Made by a program: the position numbers and the translations under genes
Assembly (NCBI GenBank): GCA_964634645.1
Contig: CAZWKI010000006.1
Coordinates: forward strand, 1 to 34,715
Source of the DNA: CAZWKI01 sp964634645
Lineage (GTDB): Bacteria > Patescibacteriota > Patescibacteriia > UBA1558 > S5-K13
Length of the DNA stretch: 34,715 nucleotides
Reading direction: 5' to 3'
Shown: positions 6,317-13,882 of the stretch, one piece after another
How the letters are laid out: every line of letters starts with the position of its first letter
How positions within the stretch are numbered: position 1 is the stretch's first letter
Notes under the pieces: generated by a model
Databases searched by the model: none
What the model was told of the DNA's origin: nothing
Seen by the model: only the letters and a program-made list of their open reading frames with translations

Positions 6317-6890
6317 TTATTTTTTGATTATTTTTTATATTAATTTCTTCCTGTGATTCCTCTAAAACATCTTTTAATATCTCATTATTTGACAATCTTT
6401 CAAAGTCTGGTAATTCACTAGCCTTATTAATGCCTAAATATCTAAAAAAATCATTTGTTGCAAAATAAATATCTGATATTTTTTCTTTATCATATTCTTT
6501 ATCTATCAATCCTTTTATAAGTAAATTTCTTAAAATCAAACTGCAATTTACGCCTCTTATTTGTTCTAATTCTGATTTTGTAATGGGTCCACGATAAGCA
6601 ATGACAGTGAGTGTTTCAAGAGAAGCATCTGTAAGGTTGCTATTTAACTCTTGTTTTATAAAATTCTTTACAACAGGTTCAGATATTGGATTAGTTGTAA
6701 ATTGAATTTTATCCCAAGAATTTGCAATATGAATTCCACTATTTTCATTGTTGAATTTTTCTTCTAAATATTTTATTAAACTTTTTATTTCGCTTGTTTC
6801 TAAATTCAATTCTTTTGCCAATGTCTTTATTGAAAGTGGCTTATCAGAAACAAGCAAAATACTTTCTAAATAAATTAAATTTTTATCCAT
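6309..6890 (-). CDS. scpB: Segregation and condensation protein B
   Basis: A 193-residue protein with two winged-helix units, the kleisin-associated partner of SMC-ScpA in bacterial condensin. Recognisable segments are LESILLVSDKPLSIKTLAKE at the start, LTDASLETLTVIAYRGPITK with the family-typical ETL.VIAYRGPI core, and VNCSLILRNLLIKGLI. Length matches ScpB (about 180-200). It overlaps the end of scpA by 8 bases and the patatin start by 8 bases, so this is a true operon. The gene ends in TGA, showing that UGA is read as stop here. Confidence 0.95.
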   Translation of the reverse strand: MDKNLIYLESILLVSDKPLSIKTLAKELNLETSEIKSLIKYLEEKFNNENSGIHIANSWDKIQFTTNPISEPVVKNFIKQELNSNLTDASLETLTVIAYRGPITKSELEQIRGVNCSLILRNLLIKGLIDKEYDKEKISDIYFATNDFFRYLGINKASELPDFERLSNNEILKDVLEESQEEINIKNNQKINE

Positions 6891-7599
6891 TGATGTTTGT
6901 TTTAATTGTTATTTCTTCGAATAAAAACTCTTGGTGTGCATTTATTGTACGTTTTTTCATAAGTTCAAGCATTGCAAGAAATACAACTATTATTTCTGTT
7001 TTATTACTTCTATCTTTTATAAATTCTGAAAAAGCAATACTTTCTCTTTCATTTAATAATGTTTCTATATGTTCTATTTTTTCTTTTATGTTAATTGTCT
7101 TGTCTATCAATTTTTTTGGAATCTTGAAAATTGGCTTCAATGAATTAATTAATCTCTCCATTGCAAATTGTAAATCTTCTGTCTTTATATTTTTTGGTGG
7201 CAAAAACTCTGCTTTTATTTTTATAAGTGGAGTCACTCTTGAATAAGTAAAATTATGTTTGTTTATCAATTTCTGTAAAATTTTTCTTGCATCATGATAT
7301 TCTTTGTAAATTTTCAGTTGCCTCTCCAAATCATTTGCATCCTCCTCTGCTTCAATGCCAAAATTAACATCTGGTAACAATAATTTTGATTTTAAATATA
7401 ATAATTTTGCGGCGATTAGTAAAAAATCTGCTATTTCAGCAATATCCAAATTTTGATTATTTTTCAAATAATATAAATATTGGTCTGTTATTTTCGCCAA
7501 AGATATCTCACTTATATCTAATTTGTTTTCATCTATTAAAGACAACAACAAATCAAGTGGTCCTTCAAAATTTTCAAGTTGTACTTTATAATTTTTCAT
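6883..7599 (-). CDS. scpA: Segregation and condensation protein A (kleisin)
   Basis: From ATG at 7597-7599 the protein has 238 residues; an upstream extension of 21 codons is possible but the family N-terminus (MKNYKVQLENFEGPLDLLLS) begins here, and the ATG overlaps the TAA of the preceding gene (TAATG). ScpA bridges SMC heads and binds ScpB in chromosome condensation and segregation. Seen: FEGPLDLLLSLIDENKLDIS, then DFLLIAAKLLYLKSKLLLP, and a C-terminal winged helix (IVVFLAMLELMKKRTINAHQ). scpB follows with an 8-base overlap. smc is not in the window. Confidence 0.96.
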   Translation of the reverse strand: MKNYKVQLENFEGPLDLLLSLIDENKLDISEISLAKITDQYLYYLKNNQNLDIAEIADFLLIAAKLLYLKSKLLLPDVNFGIEAEEDANDLERQLKIYKEYHDARKILQKLINKHNFTYSRVTPLIKIKAEFLPPKNIKTEDLQFAMERLINSLKPIFKIPKKLIDKTINIKEKIEHIETLLNERESIAFSEFIKDRSNKTEIIVVFLAMLELMKKRTINAHQEFLFEEITIKTNING

Positions 7600-8321
7600 T
7601 ATAATTTCTTGTTTTTCTCTAATATAATTTGAGCTGGGCGAAAATCTTTTAATATTACACAATTAGGCACAACACAATGTCCACCTATTTTTCCTTTCAT
7701 ATATTTCAAAACCGGACGAATTACATTTTTCATTCCCAATTTATTATAACCCGAATTATATGTTTCGTTAAATTCACTATAAACAATATCAAAATCCAGT
7801 TTGTGTTTTTTGCAATAATCTTTCATGTAATGCATGAAAACAATGTTCCAACCATAATAGGTTGTGTCTAATAATTTTCCAGCCTCTGTTTCTTCTGCGC
7901 TATTACAAATTCTTGTTTTTATTCCTAAATCAGAAAATATCTTTGCGGCTTTTTTAGCATTTTTTTTGTTTGAACTACCAAAATATTTTACAAAGGTTCT
8001 TATTCCTTTTTCTAAATTTGGATGAACTCCTCTACACGGACTGTGGACCGCTTTATTTCCTAATTTCTTTGTTGTTCCAATGTCTACAGTTGAATGAATT
8101 ATTATCAATTCTGGTTTATATTGTTTTATATATTTTTTTGCACTCAATAAAAAATTTTTATCATAAGTAAAAGCAATATGCATTACTATCTTTTGTTTCT
8201 TATCAAAATTTAGCTTTTCACCCTTATCTAAATGTGAAACATTATGTTTGTCTTTTAGAATTTTTTCTATAGCTTTTCCAATTTGACCATAACCAACGAT
8301 TAAATGAATTTTTTTTGTCAT
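7599..8321 (-). CDS. NAD-binding protein related to nucleotide-sugar dehydrogenases
   Basis: The protein has 240 residues. It begins with a Rossmann motif (IHLIVGYGQIGKAIEKIL, G-Y-G-x-I-G) followed by HIAFTYDK and ELIIIHSTVDIGTT, which match the way UDP-glucose/UDP-ManNAc dehydrogenases arrange their NAD domain (STVDIGTT resembles STV.PGTT). HSPCRGVHPNLEKGIRTFVK and a C-terminal GGHCVVPN resemble the SPER and GGHC.P segments of that superfamily. It is much shorter than true dehydrogenases (about 420 residues) and lacks the UDP-binding C-terminal domain. The Cys of GGHC is kept. An oxidoreductase role is likely, but the substrate is unknown. The stop overlaps the scpA start by one base. Confidence 0.6.
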   Translation of the reverse strand: MTKKIHLIVGYGQIGKAIEKILKDKHNVSHLDKGEKLNFDKKQKIVMHIAFTYDKNFLLSAKKYIKQYKPELIIIHSTVDIGTTKKLGNKAVHSPCRGVHPNLEKGIRTFVKYFGSSNKKNAKKAAKIFSDLGIKTRICNSAEETEAGKLLDTTYYGWNIVFMHYMKDYCKKHKLDFDIVYSEFNETYNSGYNKLGMKNVIRPVLKYMKGKIGGHCVVPNCVILKDFRPAQIILEKNKKL

Positions 8322-8338
8322 TTATTTTAATTTATTTT

Positions 8339-9022
8339 TTAACTTAAGTATTTTGAAGTTACATCAATTATTTGACCTTCTTGTGATTCATATATTGCTG
8401 ATATATCTTCTTTCTTTACATGTTCAAACTGAGTAATCTTTGACTCTTGAACTTCAAATAAAATTCCTCCATTTGTATGTTTATATCTTGCGCCATCACC
8501 GCCCCTTGTCCAATAAACTTTTTTTCCATAATGCCTTTTTCTACCAACACCAGCCTCATATGCATTTCTTACAATACCGGACTTATTCAAATCATCAATG
8601 GCCATAATACCTGCCAATCTATACACATATCCATCTTTTGTTACAAGACCCACATTATCATTAGATAAATGATCGAGCATTTTTAAGGTGTCTGACCCAA
8701 ATATCTGATTTATTTTTTCTTTTTCTTGTTTTTCTGTGTCATTCGGTGTTAATTTTGATTCTAGGTTCTGGATTGATTCTTCATAGGAGTTTACACTTGG
8801 TATTTCTACTGTTTGAGGAAGCCCGATCTGTGTCCTTATTTCTTGAACCCTTGACTTCGTGTTATTAATTTCAGAATCTATGTTTTCTACTTGCCCAGCA
8901 ACCTCATCATTTTTATTTATAATTTCTGAAGGTTCGTTAACACCGCTTGTTTGTTCAACAATATCTTCTTTTTTAATAGGGTTTTCCTGTGATAAAAAAT
9001 TATTATCTTCCTCAGAAATCAT
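8339..9022 (-). CDS. Hypothetical protein, acidic coil N-terminus and conserved-looking C-terminal domain
   Basis: I do not recognise this 227-residue protein. Residues 1 to about 115 are acidic, rich in Asn, Glu and Ser, and probably coiled or disordered. The C-terminal half looks like a compact domain: a segment about IFGSDTLKMLDHLSNDNVGL, then GYVYRLAGIMAIDDL, then AGVGRKRHYGKKVYWTRGGD and GGILFEVQESKITQFEHV. The VYWTRGG...ILFEV pattern could suggest an ADP-ribosyltransferase-like fold, but that is only an impression. No signal peptide or membrane segment is present. It lies 6 bases from the YbaK-like gene and 17 bases from the next, so it is part of the same operon. Confidence 0.55.
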   Translation of the reverse strand: MISEEDNNFLSQENPIKKEDIVEQTSGVNEPSEIINKNDEVAGQVENIDSEINNTKSRVQEIRTQIGLPQTVEIPSVNSYEESIQNLESKLTPNDTEKQEKEKINQIFGSDTLKMLDHLSNDNVGLVTKDGYVYRLAGIMAIDDLNKSGIVRNAYEAGVGRKRHYGKKVYWTRGGDGARYKHTNGGILFEVQESKITQFEHVKKEDISAIYESQEGQIIDVTSKYLS

Positions 9023-9028
9023 AAAATA

Positions 9029-9655
9029 TTATTTATTAATTTTTCTTTTTTTTATAACTTTTTTAACTTTTTTGGGTTTGGACTTTGATTTTTTAACAAT
9101 CTTTTTTCCTTTTGTTTTTTTTATATCCTTTACTCCTTTTTTTATAACTTTTTTAACTTTTTTTGAAACAGACACTGCTTTTTTAAATTTTTTTGCAATT
9201 CCAAATTGCGCAACCTCGGCTTTCTGATGTTTTATAAAATCACTAACTTTCAATTTCAAACTTTGAGTCAAATCACCCGATGAAAAAATTGCTTCTTTTA
9301 ATTTTGCTAAATCGCGATCAATTACAATCGGAATTTTATAAATATCTCCAAAAACGTGTGATGTTCCTGGTTTTATTCCTAGTTTTTTCATCAAAACTTT
9401 TTCATTTGGAATTTTTACATCAATTTCTTTTGCATTAAATTGTTTTGCTAATTTCTTAAAATCAATATTTTTATCAGCTGACAAAAGAATTAATGCAAAA
9501 TTATTTTTTACTTTTACAATTAATGATTTTACGATTTGCTTTGGTGGAACTTTCAAAGTTTGAGAAGCGTCATAGGCAGTGTAGACCTTTTTATGAGGAA
9601 CGATTTCATGCTTTAAATTAGTTTGTTGTAAATAATTTTGTATTTTTTTGTCCAT
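9029..9655 (-). CDS. YbaK/aminoacyl-tRNA deacylase domain protein with a lysine-rich tail
   Basis: Residues 1 to about 154 match the YbaK/ProX fold, which hydrolyses mischarged aminoacyl-tRNA in trans: HEIVPHKKVYTAYDASQTL, PPKQIVKSLIVKVKNNFALI (with the key Lys of the family), KLGIKPGTSHVFGDIYKIPI (G.V.PF-like loop), then VIDRDLAKLKEAIFSSG. Residues about 155-208 form a tail with 28 lysines in 54 residues and two copies of KKVKKVIKK. Such a tail is not part of YbaK and probably binds RNA or another polyanion. The amino acid edited is not evident. It heads the minus-strand operon that runs to the TPR gene. Confidence 0.82.
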   Translation of the reverse strand: MDKKIQNYLQQTNLKHEIVPHKKVYTAYDASQTLKVPPKQIVKSLIVKVKNNFALILLSADKNIDFKKLAKQFNAKEIDVKIPNEKVLMKKLGIKPGTSHVFGDIYKIPIVIDRDLAKLKEAIFSSGDLTQSLKLKVSDFIKHQKAEVAQFGIAKKFKKAVSVSKKVKKVIKKGVKDIKKTKGKKIVKKSKSKPKKVKKVIKKRKINK

Positions 9656-9670
9656 GGTTTTGTTTTTTAG

Positions 9671-9702
9671 TTATAAAGTTATAAAGTTTTAAAGTTATAA
9701 AG
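9671..9702. repeat. Four tandem 8-bp repeats at the 3' end of a gene
   Basis: TTATAAAG, TTATAAAG, TTTTAAAG and TTATAAAG follow each other without gaps. An inverted copy (CTTTATAA) lies at 9718-9725, so a hairpin can form. The last unit supplies the TAA stop of the gene ending at 9695. Confidence 0.75.
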
Positions 9703-10027
9703 TGTTTTTTATTTCAACTTTATAACTTTTCACTTTGTACTTAATTGGTAAATGTTCTTGAATTCCCAATAATTGTTTTGCTAATTTTTTCCCTTTGCTT
9801 GTCAAAATTGTCTTCTCTATAAAAATTTTTTCTTTTGTTTTTTTGCAATATGCAATTATCAAATCTCGTTTTATTAATTTATTTATGCTCGATGTAATAA
9901 TTTTTTCTGTATCTCTTGGTTTCACCTTTTTATCTCTATAAAAACTAGCAAAAACACTCTTATTTGTGGAATCACTTAAAAGCGATCTTGTAAGAATAAA
10001 TTTTTGTAGTCTTGATAACTTTTGCAT
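9695..10027 (-). CDS. Hypothetical winged-helix-like protein
   Basis: The protein has 110 residues. The pattern of a helix (LSRLQKFILTRSLLS), a second helical stretch (TEKIITSSINKLIKRDLIIA), then a beta wing (KKTKEKIFIEKTILTSKGKK) is what a small winged-helix DNA-binding protein of the MarR/PadR type looks like. The LT..GK.LA ending is common in such proteins. The family cannot be named. The stop codon lies in a tandem 8-bp repeat. It follows the beta-helix gene start by genome position but is transcribed after it, with a 24-base gap. Confidence 0.5.
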   Translation of the reverse strand: MQKLSRLQKFILTRSLLSDSTNKSVFASFYRDKKVKPRDTEKIITSSINKLIKRDLIIAYCKKTKEKIFIEKTILTSKGKKLAKQLLGIQEHLPIKYKVKSYKVEIKNTL

Positions 10028-10051
10028 ATAAAATATTTTTTATTTCCATGT

Positions 10052-13000
10052 CTACAATTTTATATTACCAGTTTTCGTTGGGTCATATCCATGTATAACT
10101 TCTTCACCGTCTAGATATGAGTCATTGTCTGTATCTACATTATTTTTGTCTGTTTTGTATATATCTTCATCAGTATCATTTAGTCCATCATTGTCAGAAT
10201 CATCTGTAATAGCATAATCACCAAAAAAAGCATCAGATAGATCTTGTACTAGCTTATTCCAACTATTTCCATATAGTGTTCTTGCTAGTTCTTCCGAATG
10301 AATCCAACTTATTGATCTATTGTATCCTACCCTATATACCTTTGGAACACTAGATATTTTAAACAATGAATTAACATTATATGGAACACTTCTATCTAAT
10401 TGATAACTAGCCATTTGTTCCTTTGAAATTGTTGTGACAAATGAAAAATCATCACCAAAATATGATCTCCATATATTCTGATTTGGATATGCGTGTCTTG
10501 CATTATTGCTATCTACAAAATATACTGCCCTGCTATCACTTGTTTTTACCCATGTTCCACTAGTCCAATCTATTATTGTAATAGGCGTAGAAGTTGTATT
10601 ATTTTCTGATGGTGGCAATGATCCACTTCCACCTCCTCCGCCTCCACCCGGACGATTTGTTACATTTACAACTCTTGTTGAAGTGGCTGTATTTAAAGCA
10701 GAATCTGAAACAGTATAGGTAACAGTATATGATCCCACTGTATTTGTATTTACATTGCTTGTTGTTTGTATGTTTGCAGATATGTCTCCATCTATATCAT
10801 CATTTGCTGTTGCACCAGAGTCTGTATATGCATCTCCTCTGTATACTGATGTTGGATTTGAACCCAAAATTGTGATTGTTGGCAATGTATTATCAAATAT
10901 TATTGTATCAGATGAAGTTGCTGATTCATTTAATGCTTCATCTCTAACTTTGAAATAAACCGTGTTTGTTCCTGATGTTCCTAAAATAGACCATGAGCTA
11001 GTTGAATTTGCATAATCTATCCATCCTGTGCTAGTTGCAAATGACAAGTAGTTTGATATATTCATCTTCATTGATGAGGTAGAAGACAAATCATCACTTG
11101 CAGAAAAATTTAATGCTACTGTTGTTGAGCTGGTGTGTGTAGAGCCAGAGTTTATTGTTACTTGTGATGTGGGTAGTGTGGCATCAGTTGTTTCTGTTAC
11201 TTCAAATGTTTTAGTAGAATATCCGCCATCGTATGTAAAAGTAATTTCTCCCAATGCATTAGAGGTATACGTTCCTAATGTTACGTCATCTACTTCTACT
11301 ATGTATGGAGTTGTTGCTTTTAAGCTTCCAATAGAGTGCTGTGTCGATATATCGTGAGATGATCCTGTTTCAGTCCATTTTTTATAATAAGTACCAGACG
11401 TATTCCAAGTATCAATATTTATTTCCACTGAACCAGCTGAAGGAACTAGATCAAGTGCCACTGCATCAAGAGTAGAAGAAGTACTGGCTCCTATGGTTGT
11501 AACAATAGTTGTGGTTGAATTTGAATCAATCGTACTTGTTGCGTTTAAGAATGGACGTGTAAAATCAGTAAGCACTAATGTAGTTGAAGTAGCTTCTGTG
11601 TTTGGATTATCAAGAACAATACTTGCACTACTTGTTGCATCAGCTGGTGCCGTTGCCGAAAGCACTATTATATTTTCATTTGAAATAGACTTAATAGCTG
11701 GAGTAGTTGTGTATTGATGTGTAATGTCTACATAAGATGGTTGAGCCACAATTGTTCTTTGTTCTACTGATCCTCCAGCAACTTTTACCGACAATAAATA
11801 CCAAGCTCTTTGATAATCCATCGACCAATTTAAATCAGTAAAATTCTTATTAACCCAAGTATAGTCTGGAGCTGTAGACACATCACTACTAAAATCAACA
11901 ACTTCACCATATGTACCAAATCTTTCTATACCAACATATCCATCTGTAATCATTTTATACCAGGTATAAATATTAATATCAGAAATAGACGCAAGTGAAT
12001 AATCTGGTATTTCGTCTGGGGCGTTTTGTACCCAAGCACCACAATTCCATAATTCTAAATCACTTGGTGGTGCTAAAAGCATTGACGCAGAATCATGCCC
12101 ATTTCCGATCGACTGTCCATGAGTAGGCAATGTTTCTCTTAAATAATATTTAGTTGTAGAGGTCGCATTGGCATTAATAAAAAATGGGACGACTCTTTTG
12201 GTAATATTGTTATTTGAATCTTCTATCGTATAGATTAAAGAATATATTCCTGATTTTGTCGGAGTAAAAGTGGTTGTGGCAACATTCCCGATTACATTTG
12301 TCGTTATTAATTCTGTGGGACTTATAGATATTGAATATGTACAATCTATACATTCAGAATCATCTGTATTAAACATAGAAACATTGAAATCAGTGGGGAC
12401 ATTAAGATTTAGTTTTCTAATTATATCTGTAAAAGTCAAAGTTTTATTATTTAAATTATGAAAAAAATAATTATTTGAATATGTATTTTCTTGATCATCA
12501 TATAAGCTATTTAAATTATTATTTATACTATTGTTGATGATCGTACTATTATTAGAATTCATGAGATATATCCCATATCCTGTATTTAAATTTACAGTAT
12601 TATTTGTTATGGTGCTAGACGCAGAACTAGAAATATAAATTCCATCTGCATTTAAATTTGAAATATTATTTGTCAGAGTACTAGATGCAGAGTTAGAAAG
12701 ATAAATTCCGTATATATTTGAGTTTGTAGTGTTATTCATTAATATATTCTGTACGGAAGCATTTAAATATATTCCCGAATAAGTGTTTGAATTAATTACA
12801 TTATAGTTTAATGTACTAGATGCAGAATTAAGAAAATAAATTCCGTGTTTATTTGAATTTGCAATATTATTTGTCAGAGTACTAGATGCAGAACTAGAAA
12901 GATAAATTCCTCTATCATTTAGATTAGTAGTGTTGTCTATTAATAAATCATTTGGGGAATTAGCAAGATAAATTCCGTAACTATCATTTGAATTGGCTAC

Positions 13001-13876
13001 AATATTTTCTACAGTTGAGCTAGTTGTATTTCTTAAATATATACCCGCATAATTATTTTCTGATAATGTAGCATTTTTTATTATTATATTTGTACAATTA
13101 ATGCACCAAAACATTCCGATGTCCCCAATTATGTCGCCATCATATATTTGATCGGATTCATTATATAAATAATATATTGGTTTATTGTCCACTAAATTTG
13201 TATTATCTATATTGTTATCATAGGCAAGCTCATTAATAGTCCCTAAACCGATTATTCCATAGATATATATATTTACATTGTTGCTATTTAAAGTATTATT
13301 TGTCAAAATATTTGATCTAGAATTATCTAAAATTAATCCATAATCATTTGAGCTAGAAATATTACTGGTTATAAAATTTGCATCAGAGTGGACAAGATTT
13401 ATACCATAATTTGTATTTGAAGCTGTGTTGTTGCTTGATATAGTACTGGAAGCTAAATAAGATAAATTAATACCATTATTGTTTAAATTAATGGTATTAT
13501 TTGTTATTGTACTAGAAGCTGAATTAGAAAAATAAATTCCATTATTAAAATTTGAAATATTAGAAAAATTTTTAATTATTATATTGTCATAATTAGATGA
13601 ATTATCAATTCCATTGTAAGATCCTCCACCCGTTATTGAATGGTTATCTCCATCAATTATAACATCATTTGATCCTATTATAAGTCCATGTTGTCCTGTG
13701 CCAGAACAATCTAAATCAGCTGTAAGCGTTGTGCTAGCAATAACAGTGTCTCCACATGCACATGGAACGTCCCCACCACAGTCAGCTGCCTCTACTTTTT
13801 TCAAATTAAAAAATCCAAAAATAGTTATAGTAACTATAAATGAAAAAATAAATAATATTTTTCTATTTTGATTCAT
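10052..13876 (-). CDS. Large secreted beta-helix surface protein with Ig-like, DUF5011-like and calcium-binding segments
   Basis: The protein has 1274 residues. A signal peptide (about 1-30, ending KKVEA) precedes CGGDVPCACGDTVIAS. Residues about 60-470 form a right-handed parallel beta-helix of NosD type, with 22-24 residue rungs of the form NNGIYLSNSASSTLTNNI. Beta-sandwich-like segments follow (about 490-1000), then a DUF5011/HYR-like domain (SVYRGDAYTDSGATANDDID), a linker RPGGGGGGGSGSLPP, and a C-terminal domain (SRAVYFVDSNNARHAYPNQN, YRVGYNRSISWIHSEELART) of a kind frequent in Patescibacteria surface proteins. It ends with thrombospondin type 3-like calcium loops (DSDNDGLNDTDED, DTDNDSYLDGEE). 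It probably acts in surface attachment or carbohydrate binding; the ligand is unknown. The start is 6 bases past the aspS stop. Confidence 0.85.
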   Translation of the reverse strand: MNQNRKILFIFSFIVTITIFGFFNLKKVEAADCGGDVPCACGDTVIASTTLTADLDCSGTGQHGLIIGSNDVIIDGDNHSITGGGSYNGIDNSSNYDNIIIKNFSNISNFNNGIYFSNSASSTITNNTINLNNNGINLSYLASSTISSNNTASNTNYGINLVHSDANFITSNISSSNDYGLILDNSRSNILTNNTLNSNNVNIYIYGIIGLGTINELAYDNNIDNTNLVDNKPIYYLYNESDQIYDGDIIGDIGMFWCINCTNIIIKNATLSENNYAGIYLRNTTSSTVENIVANSNDSYGIYLANSPNDLLIDNTTNLNDRGIYLSSSASSTLTNNIANSNKHGIYFLNSASSTLNYNVINSNTYSGIYLNASVQNILMNNTTNSNIYGIYLSNSASSTLTNNISNLNADGIYISSSASSTITNNTVNLNTGYGIYLMNSNNSTIINNSINNNLNSLYDDQENTYSNNYFFHNLNNKTLTFTDIIRKLNLNVPTDFNVSMFNTDDSECIDCTYSISISPTELITTNVIGNVATTTFTPTKSGIYSLIYTIEDSNNNITKRVVPFFINANATSTTKYYLRETLPTHGQSIGNGHDSASMLLAPPSDLELWNCGAWVQNAPDEIPDYSLASISDINIYTWYKMITDGYVGIERFGTYGEVVDFSSDVSTAPDYTWVNKNFTDLNWSMDYQRAWYLLSVKVAGGSVEQRTIVAQPSYVDITHQYTTTPAIKSISNENIIVLSATAPADATSSASIVLDNPNTEATSTTLVLTDFTRPFLNATSTIDSNSTTTIVTTIGASTSSTLDAVALDLVPSAGSVEINIDTWNTSGTYYKKWTETGSSHDISTQHSIGSLKATTPYIVEVDDVTLGTYTSNALGEITFTYDGGYSTKTFEVTETTDATLPTSQVTINSGSTHTSSTTVALNFSASDDLSSTSSMKMNISNYLSFATSTGWIDYANSTSSWSILGTSGTNTVYFKVRDEALNESATSSDTIIFDNTLPTITILGSNPTSVYRGDAYTDSGATANDDIDGDISANIQTTSNVNTNTVGSYTVTYTVSDSALNTATSTRVVNVTNRPGGGGGGGSGSLPPSENNTTSTPITIIDWTSGTWVKTSDSRAVYFVDSNNARHAYPNQNIWRSYFGDDFSFVTTISKEQMASYQLDRSVPYNVNSLFKISSVPKVYRVGYNRSISWIHSEELARTLYGNSWNKLVQDLSDAFFGDYAITDDSDNDGLNDTDEDIYKTDKNNVDTDNDSYLDGEEVIHGYDPTKTGNIKL

Positions 13877-13882
13877 TTTTTC

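Noticed and set aside
6794..7246. A 150-codon plus-strand reading frame
   Set aside because: It is antisense to scpA and scpB, whose frames are supported by clear family motifs and tight overlaps.
10506..12461. Several plus-strand reading frames of 60-75 codons
   Set aside because: They lie opposite the beta-helix gene, have no ribosome-binding sites and reflect its composition.
12440..13560. Regularly spaced similar words suggesting a CRISPR-like array
   Set aside because: The period of about 66-72 bases matches beta-helix rungs in a continuous reading frame; there are no uniform spacers and no cas genes.
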